Source of the DNA: Proteobacteria bacterium UBA4457 | Lineage (GTDB): Bacteria; Pseudomonadota; Gammaproteobacteria; Ga0077536 | Length of the DNA stretch: 9,939 nucleotides | NCBI GenBank assembly: GCA_002390205.1 | Contig: DGOV01000118.1 | Span: forward strand, 1 to 9,939 | Direction: 5' to 3' | Shown here: positions 1 through 5,829 of the stretch, piece by piece | How positions within the stretch are numbered: position 1 is the first letter of the stretch | How the letters are laid out: each line of letters begins with the position of its first letter | Program-made: the position numbers and the translations under genes | Notes under the pieces: generated by a model | What the model saw: the letters and a program-made list of their open reading frames with translations, nothing else | What the model was told of the DNA's origin: nothing | Databases searched by the model: none

Positions 1-858
1 ACTCGATGCAAATATCGGTGGAATTACTCCGGCCATATTTAACTTCAAAGGCAGACTGCTGGATTGCCCGCCATAGACCTGACCACCTCTTTGTTGCTTA
101 GCATAATTCACTGTAATCTTCCGCTGCGCTCTCTCCACGTATACGACAAACGCTGTCACTCCTACAGCAAGAGCGAACAGCATTAAAACTAACAATATAG
201 AAAGTTCGCCGGTCCTAGCAAGCTCCAAGGTTCCCGCGACTGCAGCTGGTAGGCCTGCGACGATTCCAGCAAAAATAATCATAGATATTCCGTTTCCAAT
301 ACCTCTTTCAGTAACCTGCTCACCCAACCACATCAGGAATAGTGTGCCACTCACTAATGTAGAGACGCACGCTACCTTGAAATACACACCGGGGTTAATC
401 ACTAATTGAAGCCCTGCGGCAGTCTGTTGCTCCAACATGACGGCCACGCCTATAGACTGAAAAAGGCATAGGACTACCGTAAAATATCGAGTTAGTTGGT
501 TAATTTTTCTTCTACCTGATTCGCCTTCTTTCTTAAGTTGCTCTAGCTTAGGATGCACGACAGTTAGTAACTGCATAATAATTGAGGCGGAGATGTAAGG
601 CATAATACCTAAAGCAACTACCGAGAATCTTTCTAGCGCTCCACCAGAAAACATATTGAACATATCCAATATCGATCCACGCTGTTGTTCGAATAGTGCG
701 TTCAGAGCCACCGGATTAATACCTGGAACTGGAATATGCGTGCATATTCGGAAAACTAGAAGGGCACCCAGAAGGAAAAATATTCGCTGCCTAAGCTCGG
801 TCATTTTGGTCAGACTTGGAAGTCCGGCGGGTGCTTGATTTTTGCGTCCTATAGCCAC
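1..858 (-). CDS. secY: SecY, protein translocase channel subunit (3' part outside window)
   Basis: SecY forms the membrane channel of the Sec translocon, with SecE and SecG, and accepts substrates from SecA or the ribosome. The visible 286 residues cover a short cytoplasmic N terminus, TM1 (about 23–40), the plug region (about 60–75, with MFNMFSGGALERF), TM2 with the family signature PYISASIIMQ (87–96), the GESGRR loop (112–117), TM3 to TM6, the basic cytoplasmic loop after TM6 (about 240–270), and the beginning of TM7 (AGVIPPIFASS). The family is about 440 residues, so roughly 155 lie off the left edge. The start is taken as GTG at 858, one base after the rplO stop (TAA-C-GTG); it gives an N terminus of family length. 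No clear Shine–Dalgarno lies upstream, so coupling to rplO is likely. An in-frame GTG at 879 and an ATG at 804 are less likely alternatives. Confidence 0.97.
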   Translation of the reverse strand, partial: MAIGRKNQAPAGLPSLTKMTELRQRIFFLLGALLVFRICTHIPVPGINPVALNALFEQQRGSILDMFNMFSGGALERFSVVALGIMPYISASIIMQLLTVVHPKLEQLKKEGESGRRKINQLTRYFTVVLCLFQSIGVAVMLEQQTAAGLQLVINPGVYFKVACVSTLVSGTLFLMWLGEQVTERGIGNGISMIIFAGIVAGLPAAVAGTLELARTGELSILLVLMLFALAVGVTAFVVYVERAQRKITVNYAKQQRGGQVYGGQSSSLPLKLNMAGVIPPIFASS

Positions 859-859
859 G

Positions 860-1294
860 TTAGTCAGCCACTTGCCCACCGGCTGCTTCGATCTGAATGC
901 GAGCGCCTTTAGTTACAAACAGCCCTTGTAGTTTTACAGCTCGGCTAATTTCACCAGAAGCAATAATTTTCACCTTCTTAGTGTCATGCTTTACTAATCC
1001 TGCTTGCCGTAAAACTAAAATATCGATAGTCTCTGCGTCTAGTGACTCAAGCTCGTGCAATCTTATTTCATCACCAAATCTTGCAGTTCTCGACCTAAAG
1101 CCAAATTTAGGTAAACGTCGCTGCAACGGCATCTGCCCACCCTCGAAACCAACCTTATGGTAGCCACCTGATCGCGACTTTTGGCCTTTGTGTCCTCGAC
1201 CAGCGGTTTTACCAGACCCTGAACCGGACCCTCTACCCACTCTTTTAGCTGATTTATTAGACCCTGCCGCCGGACTTAGTGTATTTAATTCCAT
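860..1294 (-). CDS. rplO: 50S ribosomal protein L15
   Basis: L15 is a late-assembling 50S protein whose glycine- and arginine-rich N-terminal arm threads into 23S rRNA. The 144 residues equal the E. coli length. Residues 3–9 (LNTLSPA), the glycine-rich arm at about 19–45 (GRG, GKTAGRGHKGQKSRSGG) and FEGGQMPLQRRLPKFGF are diagnostic, as is the C-terminal KGARIQIEAAGG of the globular domain. The ATG lies three bases after the rpmD stop (TAG-ATC-ATG) and is served by a strong AAGAGGT site at 1302–1308 inside the end of rpmD. It is followed one base later by secY, the usual spc-operon order. Nothing unusual is seen in the product. Confidence 0.98.
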   Translation of the reverse strand: MELNTLSPAAGSNKSAKRVGRGSGSGSGKTAGRGHKGQKSRSGGYHKVGFEGGQMPLQRRLPKFGFRSRTARFGDEIRLHELESLDAETIDILVLRQAGLVKHDTKKVKIIASGEISRAVKLQGLFVTKGARIQIEAAGGQVAD

Positions 1295-1297
1295 GAT

Positions 1298-1489
1298 CTA
1301 GACCTCTTGAATCTTCAGCATATAATCAATCTTATTGACCATGCCTCTATTTTCATCTGTATTAACGACCTCGATAGTCTGCCACATCTTCCGTAATCCA
1401 AGACCACGGGCACACGCCTTATGGCTCTTCAAGCGGCCGTTTAAACTCTTACATAAGGTGATTCTTAATTTTTCAATAGCCACATTCAT
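1298..1489 (-). CDS. rpmD: 50S ribosomal protein L30
   Basis: L30 is a small 50S protein of the bacterial short type. The 63-residue product has the family pattern: a first beta strand (LRITLCKS), the GRLKSHKACARGLGLRKM segment (about 18–35) that contacts rRNA, and the RGMVNKIDYMLKIQE end. It is about four residues longer than E. coli L30 because of the N-terminal MNVAIE stretch. The start ATG shares one base with the rpsE stop (TAATG), so translation is likely coupled to rpsE. The gene is missing from some bacterial lineages but keeps its normal rpsE–rpmD–rplO position here. It ends with TAG. Confidence 0.97.
   Translation of the reverse strand: MNVAIEKLRITLCKSLNGRLKSHKACARGLGLRKMWQTIEVVNTDENRGMVNKIDYMLKIQEV
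1302..1308 (-). promoter_or_regulatory. Ribosome binding site of rplO
   Basis: AAGAGGT lies seven bases before the rplO ATG, inside the final codons of rpmD. Confidence 0.75.
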
Positions 1490-1998
1490 TAACCTCGAAT
1501 TTCTTCTACCGTCTTGCCTCGTTTCTCAGCCATTCTATTAGGGGAAGACATAGACATAAGGCCGTTAATAGTAGCTCGCACGACATTCGCCGGATTGGTA
1601 GTCCCTATACATTTTGCAAGCACGTTACTAACTCCGAGCACATCAAAAACAGCTCTCATAGCTCCACCGGCAATAATTCCAGTCCCCTCTGAGGCAGGTT
1701 GCATATAGACCTTGGCAGCTCCGTGAGTTCCAACTATCGCATACTGCAAAGTTGTCCCGTTAATATCGATTGGCTGCATATTCTTTCTAGCACTTTCCAT
1801 TGCCTTTTGAATTGCAATTGGAACCTCGCGTGCCTTACCTCGTCCATAGCCAACTCGCCCCGCACCGTCACCGACAACTGTCAGGGCAGTAAAACTGAAG
1901 ATACGGCCTCCCTTAACTACTTTCGAAACGCGGTCAACATTAATTAGTTTTTCAAGATAGCCGTCGTTATTATCAGACGGGCCTTTTTTAAAATTCAT
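1489..1998 (-). CDS. rpsE: 30S ribosomal protein S5
   Basis: S5 sits on the solvent side of the 30S body near the mRNA entry tunnel and affects decoding accuracy. The 169 residues contain the N-terminal double-stranded-RNA-binding-like domain (about 14–78) with VSKVVKGGRIFSFTALTVVG, the loop altered in spectinomycin-resistant mutants, followed by GRVGYGRGKAREVP. The C-terminal domain carries QPASEGTGIIAGGAMRAV and TTNPANVVRAT. Length and motifs match E. coli S5 (167). The N terminus (NFKKGPSDNNDG) is polar and not conserved. The Shine–Dalgarno AGGAG (2011–2015) overlaps the rplR TAG stop, so the upstream gene end doubles as the ribosome binding site. Confidence 0.98.
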   Translation of the reverse strand: MNFKKGPSDNNDGYLEKLINVDRVSKVVKGGRIFSFTALTVVGDGAGRVGYGRGKAREVPIAIQKAMESARKNMQPIDINGTTLQYAIVGTHGAAKVYMQPASEGTGIIAGGAMRAVFDVLGVSNVLAKCIGTTNPANVVRATINGLMSMSSPNRMAEKRGKTVEEIRG

Positions 1999-2013
1999 TT
2001 TCTTTGGCTACTC

Positions 2014-2367
2014 CTAGAATTTCAGTCCATACTCGCGGGCAGCATCAGCAAGTGCTTTAACGCGCCCGTGATATTTAAATCCAGAGCGGTCGAAAGCCAC
2101 CTTGCTTATGCCGGCAGCTACCGCTCGCTCTGCTACTATTTTACCTATCTGCGCAGCGGCCTCAATATTTCCGGTCGAGGAGATATCCTCATTAATACTT
2201 TTTTCCAAAGTCGAGGCGCTCGCTAACACCGAAGCGCCATCTGAAGAAATTATCTGCGCGTACATATGCCTTGGTGTCCTGTTCACACATAACCTGACTG
2301 CACGTTGCTGGCGAATAATAGCCCGAGTTTTGGTCGCCCTGCGTTGGCGTGTAGTTGTCTTAACCAT
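2014..2367 (-). CDS. rplR: 50S ribosomal protein L18
   Basis: L18 binds 5S rRNA together with L5 and L25 and mediates its attachment to 23S rRNA in the central protuberance. The product is 117 residues, the same as E. coli. The N-terminal arm is strongly basic (residues 3–25, many Arg and Lys), followed by VNRTPRHMYAQIISSDGASVLASAST and the C-terminal AFDRSGFKYHGRVKALADAAREYGLKF, all typical of L18. It starts eight bases after rplF with a modest GGGA site just downstream of the rplF stop, and its own TAG stop forms part of the rpsE ribosome binding site. Confidence 0.98.
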   Translation of the reverse strand: MVKTTTRQRRATKTRAIIRQQRAVRLCVNRTPRHMYAQIISSDGASVLASASTLEKSINEDISSTGNIEAAAQIGKIVAERAVAAGISKVAFDRSGFKYHGRVKALADAAREYGLKF

Positions 2368-2375
2368 CTCTGTCC

Positions 2376-2909
2376 CTATGCCTTTTTAGCTTCTTTTCTG
2401 ATTATATGTTCATCAAAATAACGAACACCTTTACCTTTATAAGGTTCTGGTTTCCGATATGCTCTTATGTTCGCCGCAACTTGACCGACCTTTTGCTTAT
2501 CAATGCCTTTCACCACTATCTCTGTCTGGCTAGGCGTATCCACTTGCACTTCTTTAGGAATCTCGTAAACAACAGGATGAGAAAACCCTAATGATAGATT
2601 TAATTTTTGACCCTGCGCCTGCGCACGATAGCCAACCCCGACAATAGATAGCTTCTTTTCAAATCCTACCGAGACACCTATAACCATATTTTGCAATATA
2701 GCCCGAGTGGTTCCAGAAAGAGCATTCGCCTCCTGACTCTCGTCTCCAGCGACTACTCGCAGGACAGTGTTTTCTTGGTTTGCGCTGACTAGGGCGTGCA
2801 TATTGTGCTCCAACTCGCCTTTCGGTCCAGAAATTCGCACCTGAGCACCTTCAATTTTGACGCTAACTGTATCAGGCAACTCAATAGCCATTTTTCCAAT
2901 TCGTGACAT
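2376..2909 (-). CDS. rplF: 50S ribosomal protein L6
   Basis: L6 binds helix 97 and the sarcin–ricin loop region of 23S rRNA, near the elongation factor site. The 177 residues equal the E. coli length. It begins with MSRIGKMAIELPDTV and has two related alpha–beta domains (about 1–82 and 83–177). The second contains the family signature near PEPYKGKGVRYFDEHI (about 153–168), and the product ends in KEAKKA. The start ATG is 12 bases beyond the rpsH stop, with a GAGG-type site overlapping that stop region. Nothing unusual is seen; it ends with TAG. Confidence 0.98.
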   Translation of the reverse strand: MSRIGKMAIELPDTVSVKIEGAQVRISGPKGELEHNMHALVSANQENTVLRVVAGDESQEANALSGTTRAILQNMVIGVSVGFEKKLSIVGVGYRAQAQGQKLNLSLGFSHPVVYEIPKEVQVDTPSQTEIVVKGIDKQKVGQVAANIRAYRKPEPYKGKGVRYFDEHIIRKEAKKA

Positions 2910-2921
2910 TCTACTTACGCC

Positions 2922-3317
2922 TCAATAAACCGAACAGATAATTTCGCCACCGATCCCCTGGGAACGGGCTTCACGATCACTCATTAGCCCTTTCGAAGTA
3001 GATACAATAGCGACGCCCAAACCAGCTACCACGGCAGGAATCTCGTCTTTACGACGATATACGCGTAATCCTGGCCTGCTAACCCTTTTCAGGTTTTCTA
3101 TCACAGGCTTACCATCGAAATACTTAAGTTCAATAGTTAGCTTGCTGTCCGCTGCTTCACCATCGACTGTGTAATTGACGATATAACCTTCGTCTTTCAA
3201 AATTTTAGCTATGCTGGTCTTTTTTGTGGAAGCAGGCATAGCCACGCTCACTTTAAGCCGTGCATGTGCGTTTCTGATTCTTGTCAGCATATCGCTTATA
3301 GGGTCTTGCATACTCAT
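2922..3317 (-). CDS. rpsH: 30S ribosomal protein S8
   Basis: S8 binds helix 21 of 16S rRNA early in 30S assembly. In E. coli it is also the translational repressor of the spc operon, acting at the start of the L5 message. The 131 residues begin MSMQDPISDMLTRIRNAH, as in E. coli, which supports the first of two closely spaced ATG codons (3317 rather than 3311). The C-terminal RNA-binding part holds RVSRPGLRVYRRKDEIP and the signature GLGVAIVSTSKGLMSD, then GGEIICSVY. The RNA-contact motif STSKG is intact, so autoregulatory RNA recognition remains possible. It is 15 bases downstream of rpsN. Confidence 0.98.
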   Translation of the reverse strand: MSMQDPISDMLTRIRNAHARLKVSVAMPASTKKTSIAKILKDEGYIVNYTVDGEAADSKLTIELKYFDGKPVIENLKRVSRPGLRVYRRKDEIPAVVAGLGVAIVSTSKGLMSDREARSQGIGGEIICSVY

Positions 3318-3332
3318 ATATCAAACAGCCTT

Positions 3333-3638
3333 TTACCAACTTGCCTTTACTAAACCAGGGACATGTCCCTCCATTGCCACTCTTCTTAACTCATTTCGAG
3401 ATAACCCAAACTTTCTGTAGAAACCATGAGGCCTACCAGTTGAGGCGCACCTGTTTCTCCCTCTAACTGGACTAGAGTCCCTCGGAAGCTTTTGAAACTT
3501 CAATCGCGCTAACTCACGCTCTTCATAAGACGCCGTCTCATCCGCCATCATTTTCTTCAAACTTGCTCTCTTGTCGGCATATTGCGCAACCATCCGAGAT
3601 CTTTTCAACTCTCGATTAACCATAGATTTCTTTGCCAT
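3333..3638 (-). CDS. rpsN: 30S ribosomal protein S14, zinc-free (C-minus) form
   Basis: S14 is a late-binding protein of the 30S head, next to S3, S10 and S19. The 101-residue length and a single cysteine (Cys64 in RNRCASTGRPHGF) identify the long C-minus form, which lacks the two CxxC zinc ligand pairs of the roughly 61-residue C-plus form. The conserved block LPRDSSPVRGRNRC…GRPHGFYRKFGLSRNELR and the end VPGLVKASW match E. coli closely. It starts three bases after rplE (TAA-CTA-ATG) with a good TAGGAG site inside the rplE end. The C-minus form fits a gammaproteobacterium and removes zinc dependence at this position. Confidence 0.98.
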   Translation of the reverse strand: MAKKSMVNRELKRSRMVAQYADKRASLKKMMADETASYEERELARLKFQKLPRDSSPVRGRNRCASTGRPHGFYRKFGLSRNELRRVAMEGHVPGLVKASW

Positions 3639-3641
3639 TAG

Positions 3642-4208
3642 TTACTGACTCCTAAAAGGGAAGCGAAACGCTTCTAGTAGTGCACGTCCCGCATCATCGG
3701 TTTTAGCTGAGGTGGTAATACAAATATCCATTCCTCGAAGAGTATCAATTTTGTCGTAATCTATTTCAGGGAAAATGATTTGCTCTTTTATACCTAAACT
3801 ATAATTTCCTCTTCCATCGAAAGACCGAGAACTAAGACCTCGAAAATCTCTAATTCTAGGAATAGCAATATTAATTAGGCGATCCAAGAATTCGTACATC
3901 TTTTTTCGCCTCAGGGTAACTTTAACGCCAATTGGCATATCATCCCTGATTTTAAAACCTGCGATTGACTTGCGAGACAGGGTAATGATAGGTTTCTGAC
4001 CCGCAATTAATGTCATATCTTTGACAGCGTGATCTATAACCTTCTTATCCGCCACTGCTTCTCCGACACCCATATTAAGAGTTATTTTTTCAACCCTAGG
4101 GAGTTCCATAGCACTCTTCAAGCCTAGCTGTTCAGCTAGTTTTTCAACGATAACATTCTCGTACTCAACTTGCAGTCGAGCATAATCTACACTTTTTTTG
4201 TTAGGCAT
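3642..4208 (-). CDS. rplE: 50S ribosomal protein L5
   Basis: L5 binds 5S rRNA and forms part of the central protuberance, contacting P-site tRNA and S13 (bridge B1b). The 188 residues are about nine longer than E. coli; the extra residues are at the N terminus (MPNKKSVDYAR). Diagnostic blocks are PRVEKITLNMGVGEA (about 38–52), GQKPIITLSRKSIAGFKIR, RIRDFRGLSSRSFDGRGNYSLGI and EQIIFPEIDYDKID. The start ATG overlaps the end of rplX by eight bases and has the strong site GGAGAGGT at 4214–4221, five bases upstream, so this start is well supported. In E. coli the start of this gene is where S8 represses the spc operon; a hairpin is visible here too (4164–4180). Confidence 0.98.
   Translation of the reverse strand: MPNKKSVDYARLQVEYENVIVEKLAEQLGLKSAMELPRVEKITLNMGVGEAVADKKVIDHAVKDMTLIAGQKPIITLSRKSIAGFKIRDDMPIGVKVTLRRKKMYEFLDRLINIAIPRIRDFRGLSSRSFDGRGNYSLGIKEQIIFPEIDYDKIDTLRGMDICITTSAKTDDAGRALLEAFRFPFRSQ
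4164..4180 (-). promoter_or_regulatory. Hairpin in the first codons of rplE, possible S8 repressor site
   Basis: The minus strand reads CTCGACT-GCA-AGTTGAG, a seven-pair stem (one G·U) with a three-base loop, starting 28 bases after the rplE start codon. In E. coli S8 represses the spc operon by binding a structured element at the beginning of the L5 message, so the position fits. An alternative pairing of CTCG with a downstream CGAG (flanked by GAT and ATC) is also possible. Identity as an S8 site is inference; the hairpin may be chance. Confidence 0.35.
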
Positions 4209-4518
4209 CTACGACCTCTCCATTAGACTTAAAGTATCGAACCTTACGTCCGTCCTCTAAAAACCGAAATCCCACTCGATCGCCTTTGCCGCTGGCAGGG
4301 TTATAAACCGCGATATTAGATATCTCTAACGATGCCTCTTGCTCCAAAATGCCACCAGGTTTATTTGCTTGGGGGTTAGGTTTGGTATGTTTTTTTACCA
4401 TATTTATCCCCTGAACGATCGCTCGCCCATTAGGTAAGATCTTAAGTACAGAACCTCGCTTACCGCGATCCTTCCCACATAAGATATACACTTCATCACC
4501 TTTTTTTATTTTATTCAT
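4201..4518 (-). CDS. rplX: 50S ribosomal protein L24
   Basis: L24 is one of the assembly-initiator proteins of the 50S subunit; it binds the 5' domain of 23S rRNA and lies near the exit tunnel rim. The 105 residues include the KOW motif (about 3–32: KKGDEVYILCGKDRGKRGSVLKI), then INMVKKHTKPNPQ and a C-terminal region with NIAVYNPASGKGDRVGFRF. Length is as in E. coli (104). The start is 15 bases past the rplN stop, where TAGGAG combines that TAG stop with the Shine–Dalgarno. It ends inside the first codons of rplE (overlap ATGCCTAA), which suggests translational coupling to L5. Confidence 0.98.
   Translation of the reverse strand: MNKIKKGDEVYILCGKDRGKRGSVLKILPNGRAIVQGINMVKKHTKPNPQANKPGGILEQEASLEISNIAVYNPASGKGDRVGFRFLEDGRKVRYFKSNGEVVDA
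4214..4221 (-). promoter_or_regulatory. Strong ribosome binding site of rplE
   Basis: GGAGAGGT lies five bases before the rplE ATG, within the last codons of rplX. It is one of the strongest sites in the cluster, which fits L5 being translated efficiently by itself as well as by coupling. Confidence 0.8.
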
Positions 4519-4533
4519 TTTTACCTATAACTC

Positions 4534-4902
4534 CTAGAGCACTTCAGGCGCGAGAGAAACTATCCGCATAAACTTATCACCGCGTAATTCACGGGTCACT
4601 GGACCAAAAATACGGGTCCCAATAGGCGCCAGCTGCTTATCAAGCAAGACAGCAGCATTGCCATCAAATCGGATCAAGGAACCATCAGAACGCCTGACAC
4701 CCTTGCGAGTACGCACAACCACGGCGTCATACACTTCCCCTTTCCTGACTTTTCCTCTAGGGATAGCTTCTTTCACAGTTACCTTGATGACATCACCAAT
4801 GCCGGCATATCTCCGATGAGAACCACCCAACACTTTGATACACATTAATCTGCGTGCCCCGCTATTATCAGCAACATCCAACATCGTCTGCATCTGGATC
4901 AT
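4534..4902 (-). CDS. rplN: 50S ribosomal protein L14
   Basis: L14 lies at the subunit interface, contacts 16S rRNA helix 14 (bridge B8), and is the docking site of the silencing factor RsfS. The 122 residues begin MIQMQTMLDVADNSGARRLMCIKVLGGS and continue with GDVIKVTVKEAIPRGKVRKGE, RTRKGVRRSDGS and IRFDGNAAVLLD, then GTRIFGPVTRELR…MRIVSLAPEVL, all family hallmarks. It is the first gene of the spc operon in E. coli. Here it follows rpsQ after 34 bases, the longest gap of the cluster, which holds a candidate promoter and a CGGAG ribosome binding site at 4910–4914. The stop is TAG and forms part of the rplX binding site. Confidence 0.98.
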   Translation of the reverse strand: MIQMQTMLDVADNSGARRLMCIKVLGGSHRRYAGIGDVIKVTVKEAIPRGKVRKGEVYDAVVVRTRKGVRRSDGSLIRFDGNAAVLLDKQLAPIGTRIFGPVTRELRGDKFMRIVSLAPEVL

Positions 4903-4923
4903 ATATAACTCCGAGAAATTGTT

Positions 4924-4951
4924 ATTATCGCACCCACTAAACTAATGTCGC
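4924..4951 (-). promoter_or_regulatory. Candidate sigma-70 promoter for the spc block, upstream of rplN
   Basis: On the minus strand a −35-like GCGACA (4946–4951, 4 of 6 matches, sharing GACA with the consensus) is followed after 16 bases by GATAAT (4924–4929, 5 of 6 matches). It is preceded by TGC, giving the extended −10 form TGnGATAAT at 4924–4932. Initiation would fall near 4917, leaving a leader of about 15 bases that still contains the CGGAG site of rplN. The position matches that of the E. coli spc promoter between rpsQ and rplN. This is a reading of motifs only. Confidence 0.5.
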
Positions 4952-5203
4952 TTTTTTAATCACTTTCTGTAATCGCCAGCTTTTATTCTTTGAAAGTGGA
5001 CGACATTCCTCAATGGCGACTGTATCGCCATCACCGCACTCATTCATTTCGTCATGGGCAAGAATTTTTGAAGATTTTCGTATGTATTTCCCATAAAGAG
5101 CGTGCTTGACTTGTCGTTCCACTTCGACTGCTATAGTTTTTTCCATTGCGTTACTCACAACTTTTCCTGTCAGAGTCCGTGCTGTGCTTACTGCCTCGTT
5201 CAT
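4937..5203 (-). CDS. rpsQ: 30S ribosomal protein S17
   Basis: S17 is a primary 16S rRNA binder in the 30S body, with an OB fold. The 88 residues show RTLTGKVVSNAMEKTIAVEVERQVKHALYGKYIRKSSKILAHDE (the family core, about 9–52), then NECGDGDTVAIEECRPLSKNKSWRL. It is four residues longer than E. coli S17 at the N terminus. The start overlaps the rpmC stop as ATGA (4 bases), with AGGTGA located six bases before the ATG. It is the last gene of the S10 operon in E. coli; its 3' end here contains the −35 element of the proposed spc promoter. Confidence 0.98.
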   Translation of the reverse strand: MNEAVSTARTLTGKVVSNAMEKTIAVEVERQVKHALYGKYIRKSSKILAHDEMNECGDGDTVAIEECRPLSKNKSWRLQKVIKKATLV

Positions 5204-5400
5204 CCCGATTCACCTACCAAACGTTGAGTCATAATTGTTTTTACGCGCGCTATATCTTTTCTAGCTTCTCGTATATCACTAGATCGCGCTTCTTGACCGA
5301 AACCACCTTGCATACGCAAGCTAAACTGCTTTTTACGCAACTCAATTAGTAGTTCCGTCAACTCTTCTGTGTTTTTTTCTCTAATATCAGCTACTTTCAT
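5200..5400 (-). CDS. rpmC: 50S ribosomal protein L29
   Basis: L29 is a small two-helix protein beside L23 at the polypeptide exit site. The 66-residue product reads MKVADIREKNTEELTELL, then an LRKKQFSLRMQ segment and RKDIARVKTIMTQR, the usual L29 pattern with two antiparallel helices. I chose the ATG at 5400, which overlaps the rplP stop by one base (TGATG) and matches the E. coli start (MKAKELREKS). A GTG at 5403 would add one residue; the TAAGGA site at 5411–5416 is 7 bases from the GTG and 10 from the ATG, so the GTG cannot be excluded. It overlaps rpsQ by four bases. Confidence 0.96.
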   Translation of the reverse strand: MKVADIREKNTEELTELLIELRKKQFSLRMQGGFGQEARSSDIREARKDIARVKTIMTQRLVGESG

Positions 5401-5813
5401 CACATAGCGGTCCTTACTGCAAATGTAGTCCTAACCGGCAATTTGGCACTGGCAAGCCTCATTGCCTCTCTCGCCAACTCTTCATCAACACCTGCCATTT
5501 CATACAAAATGGTCCCTGGCTTTACTTGAGCTACCCAATACTCGACAGGCCCTTTACCTTTGCCTTGTCTAACTTCTAGGGGCTTTTTCGTGATAGGCTT
5601 GTCCGGAAATATTCTGATCCAGACTGTGGCATCACGTTTAACGAAGCGATTTATCGCTCGTCTTGCTGCTTCTATTTGACGAGCAGTCACACGCCCAGCT
5701 GTAGTAGCCTTAAGTGCAAAGTCTCCAAAACTCACCTTACTTCCACGGTGAGCAAGACCTCTATTACGGCCTTTCATCTGCTTTTTGAATTTCGTATTTT
5801 TCGGTTGAAGCAT
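5400..5813 (-). CDS. rplP: 50S ribosomal protein L16
   Basis: L16 sits near the A-site finger and helps position aminoacyl-tRNA; it is essential for late 50S maturation. The 137 residues begin MLQPKNTKFKKQMKGRNRG, followed by RVTARQIEAARRAINR (about 41–56), WIRIFPDKPITKKPLEVRQGKGKGPVEYWVA and LYEMAGVDEELAREAMRLASAKLP. Arg82 corresponds to E. coli Arg81, the residue hydroxylated there by the oxygenase YcfD (RoxA). The next residue is Gln here where E. coli has Met. The start has an AGGA site nine bases upstream, and the gap to rpsC is 16 bases. Confidence 0.98.
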   Translation of the reverse strand: MLQPKNTKFKKQMKGRNRGLAHRGSKVSFGDFALKATTAGRVTARQIEAARRAINRFVKRDATVWIRIFPDKPITKKPLEVRQGKGKGPVEYWVAQVKPGTILYEMAGVDEELAREAMRLASAKLPVRTTFAVRTAM

Positions 5814-5829
5814 AATTAAATTCCTAGGT

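Noticed and set aside
656..838. A 60-codon open frame on the plus strand
   Set aside because: It is antisense to the start of secY, which is unmistakable in the other strand.
4189..4206. A run of seven A after the rplE start as a slippery site
   Set aside because: Similar runs occur near the starts of rplX and rpsS and reflect Lys codons; no downstream stimulatory structure or conserved alternative frame was seen.
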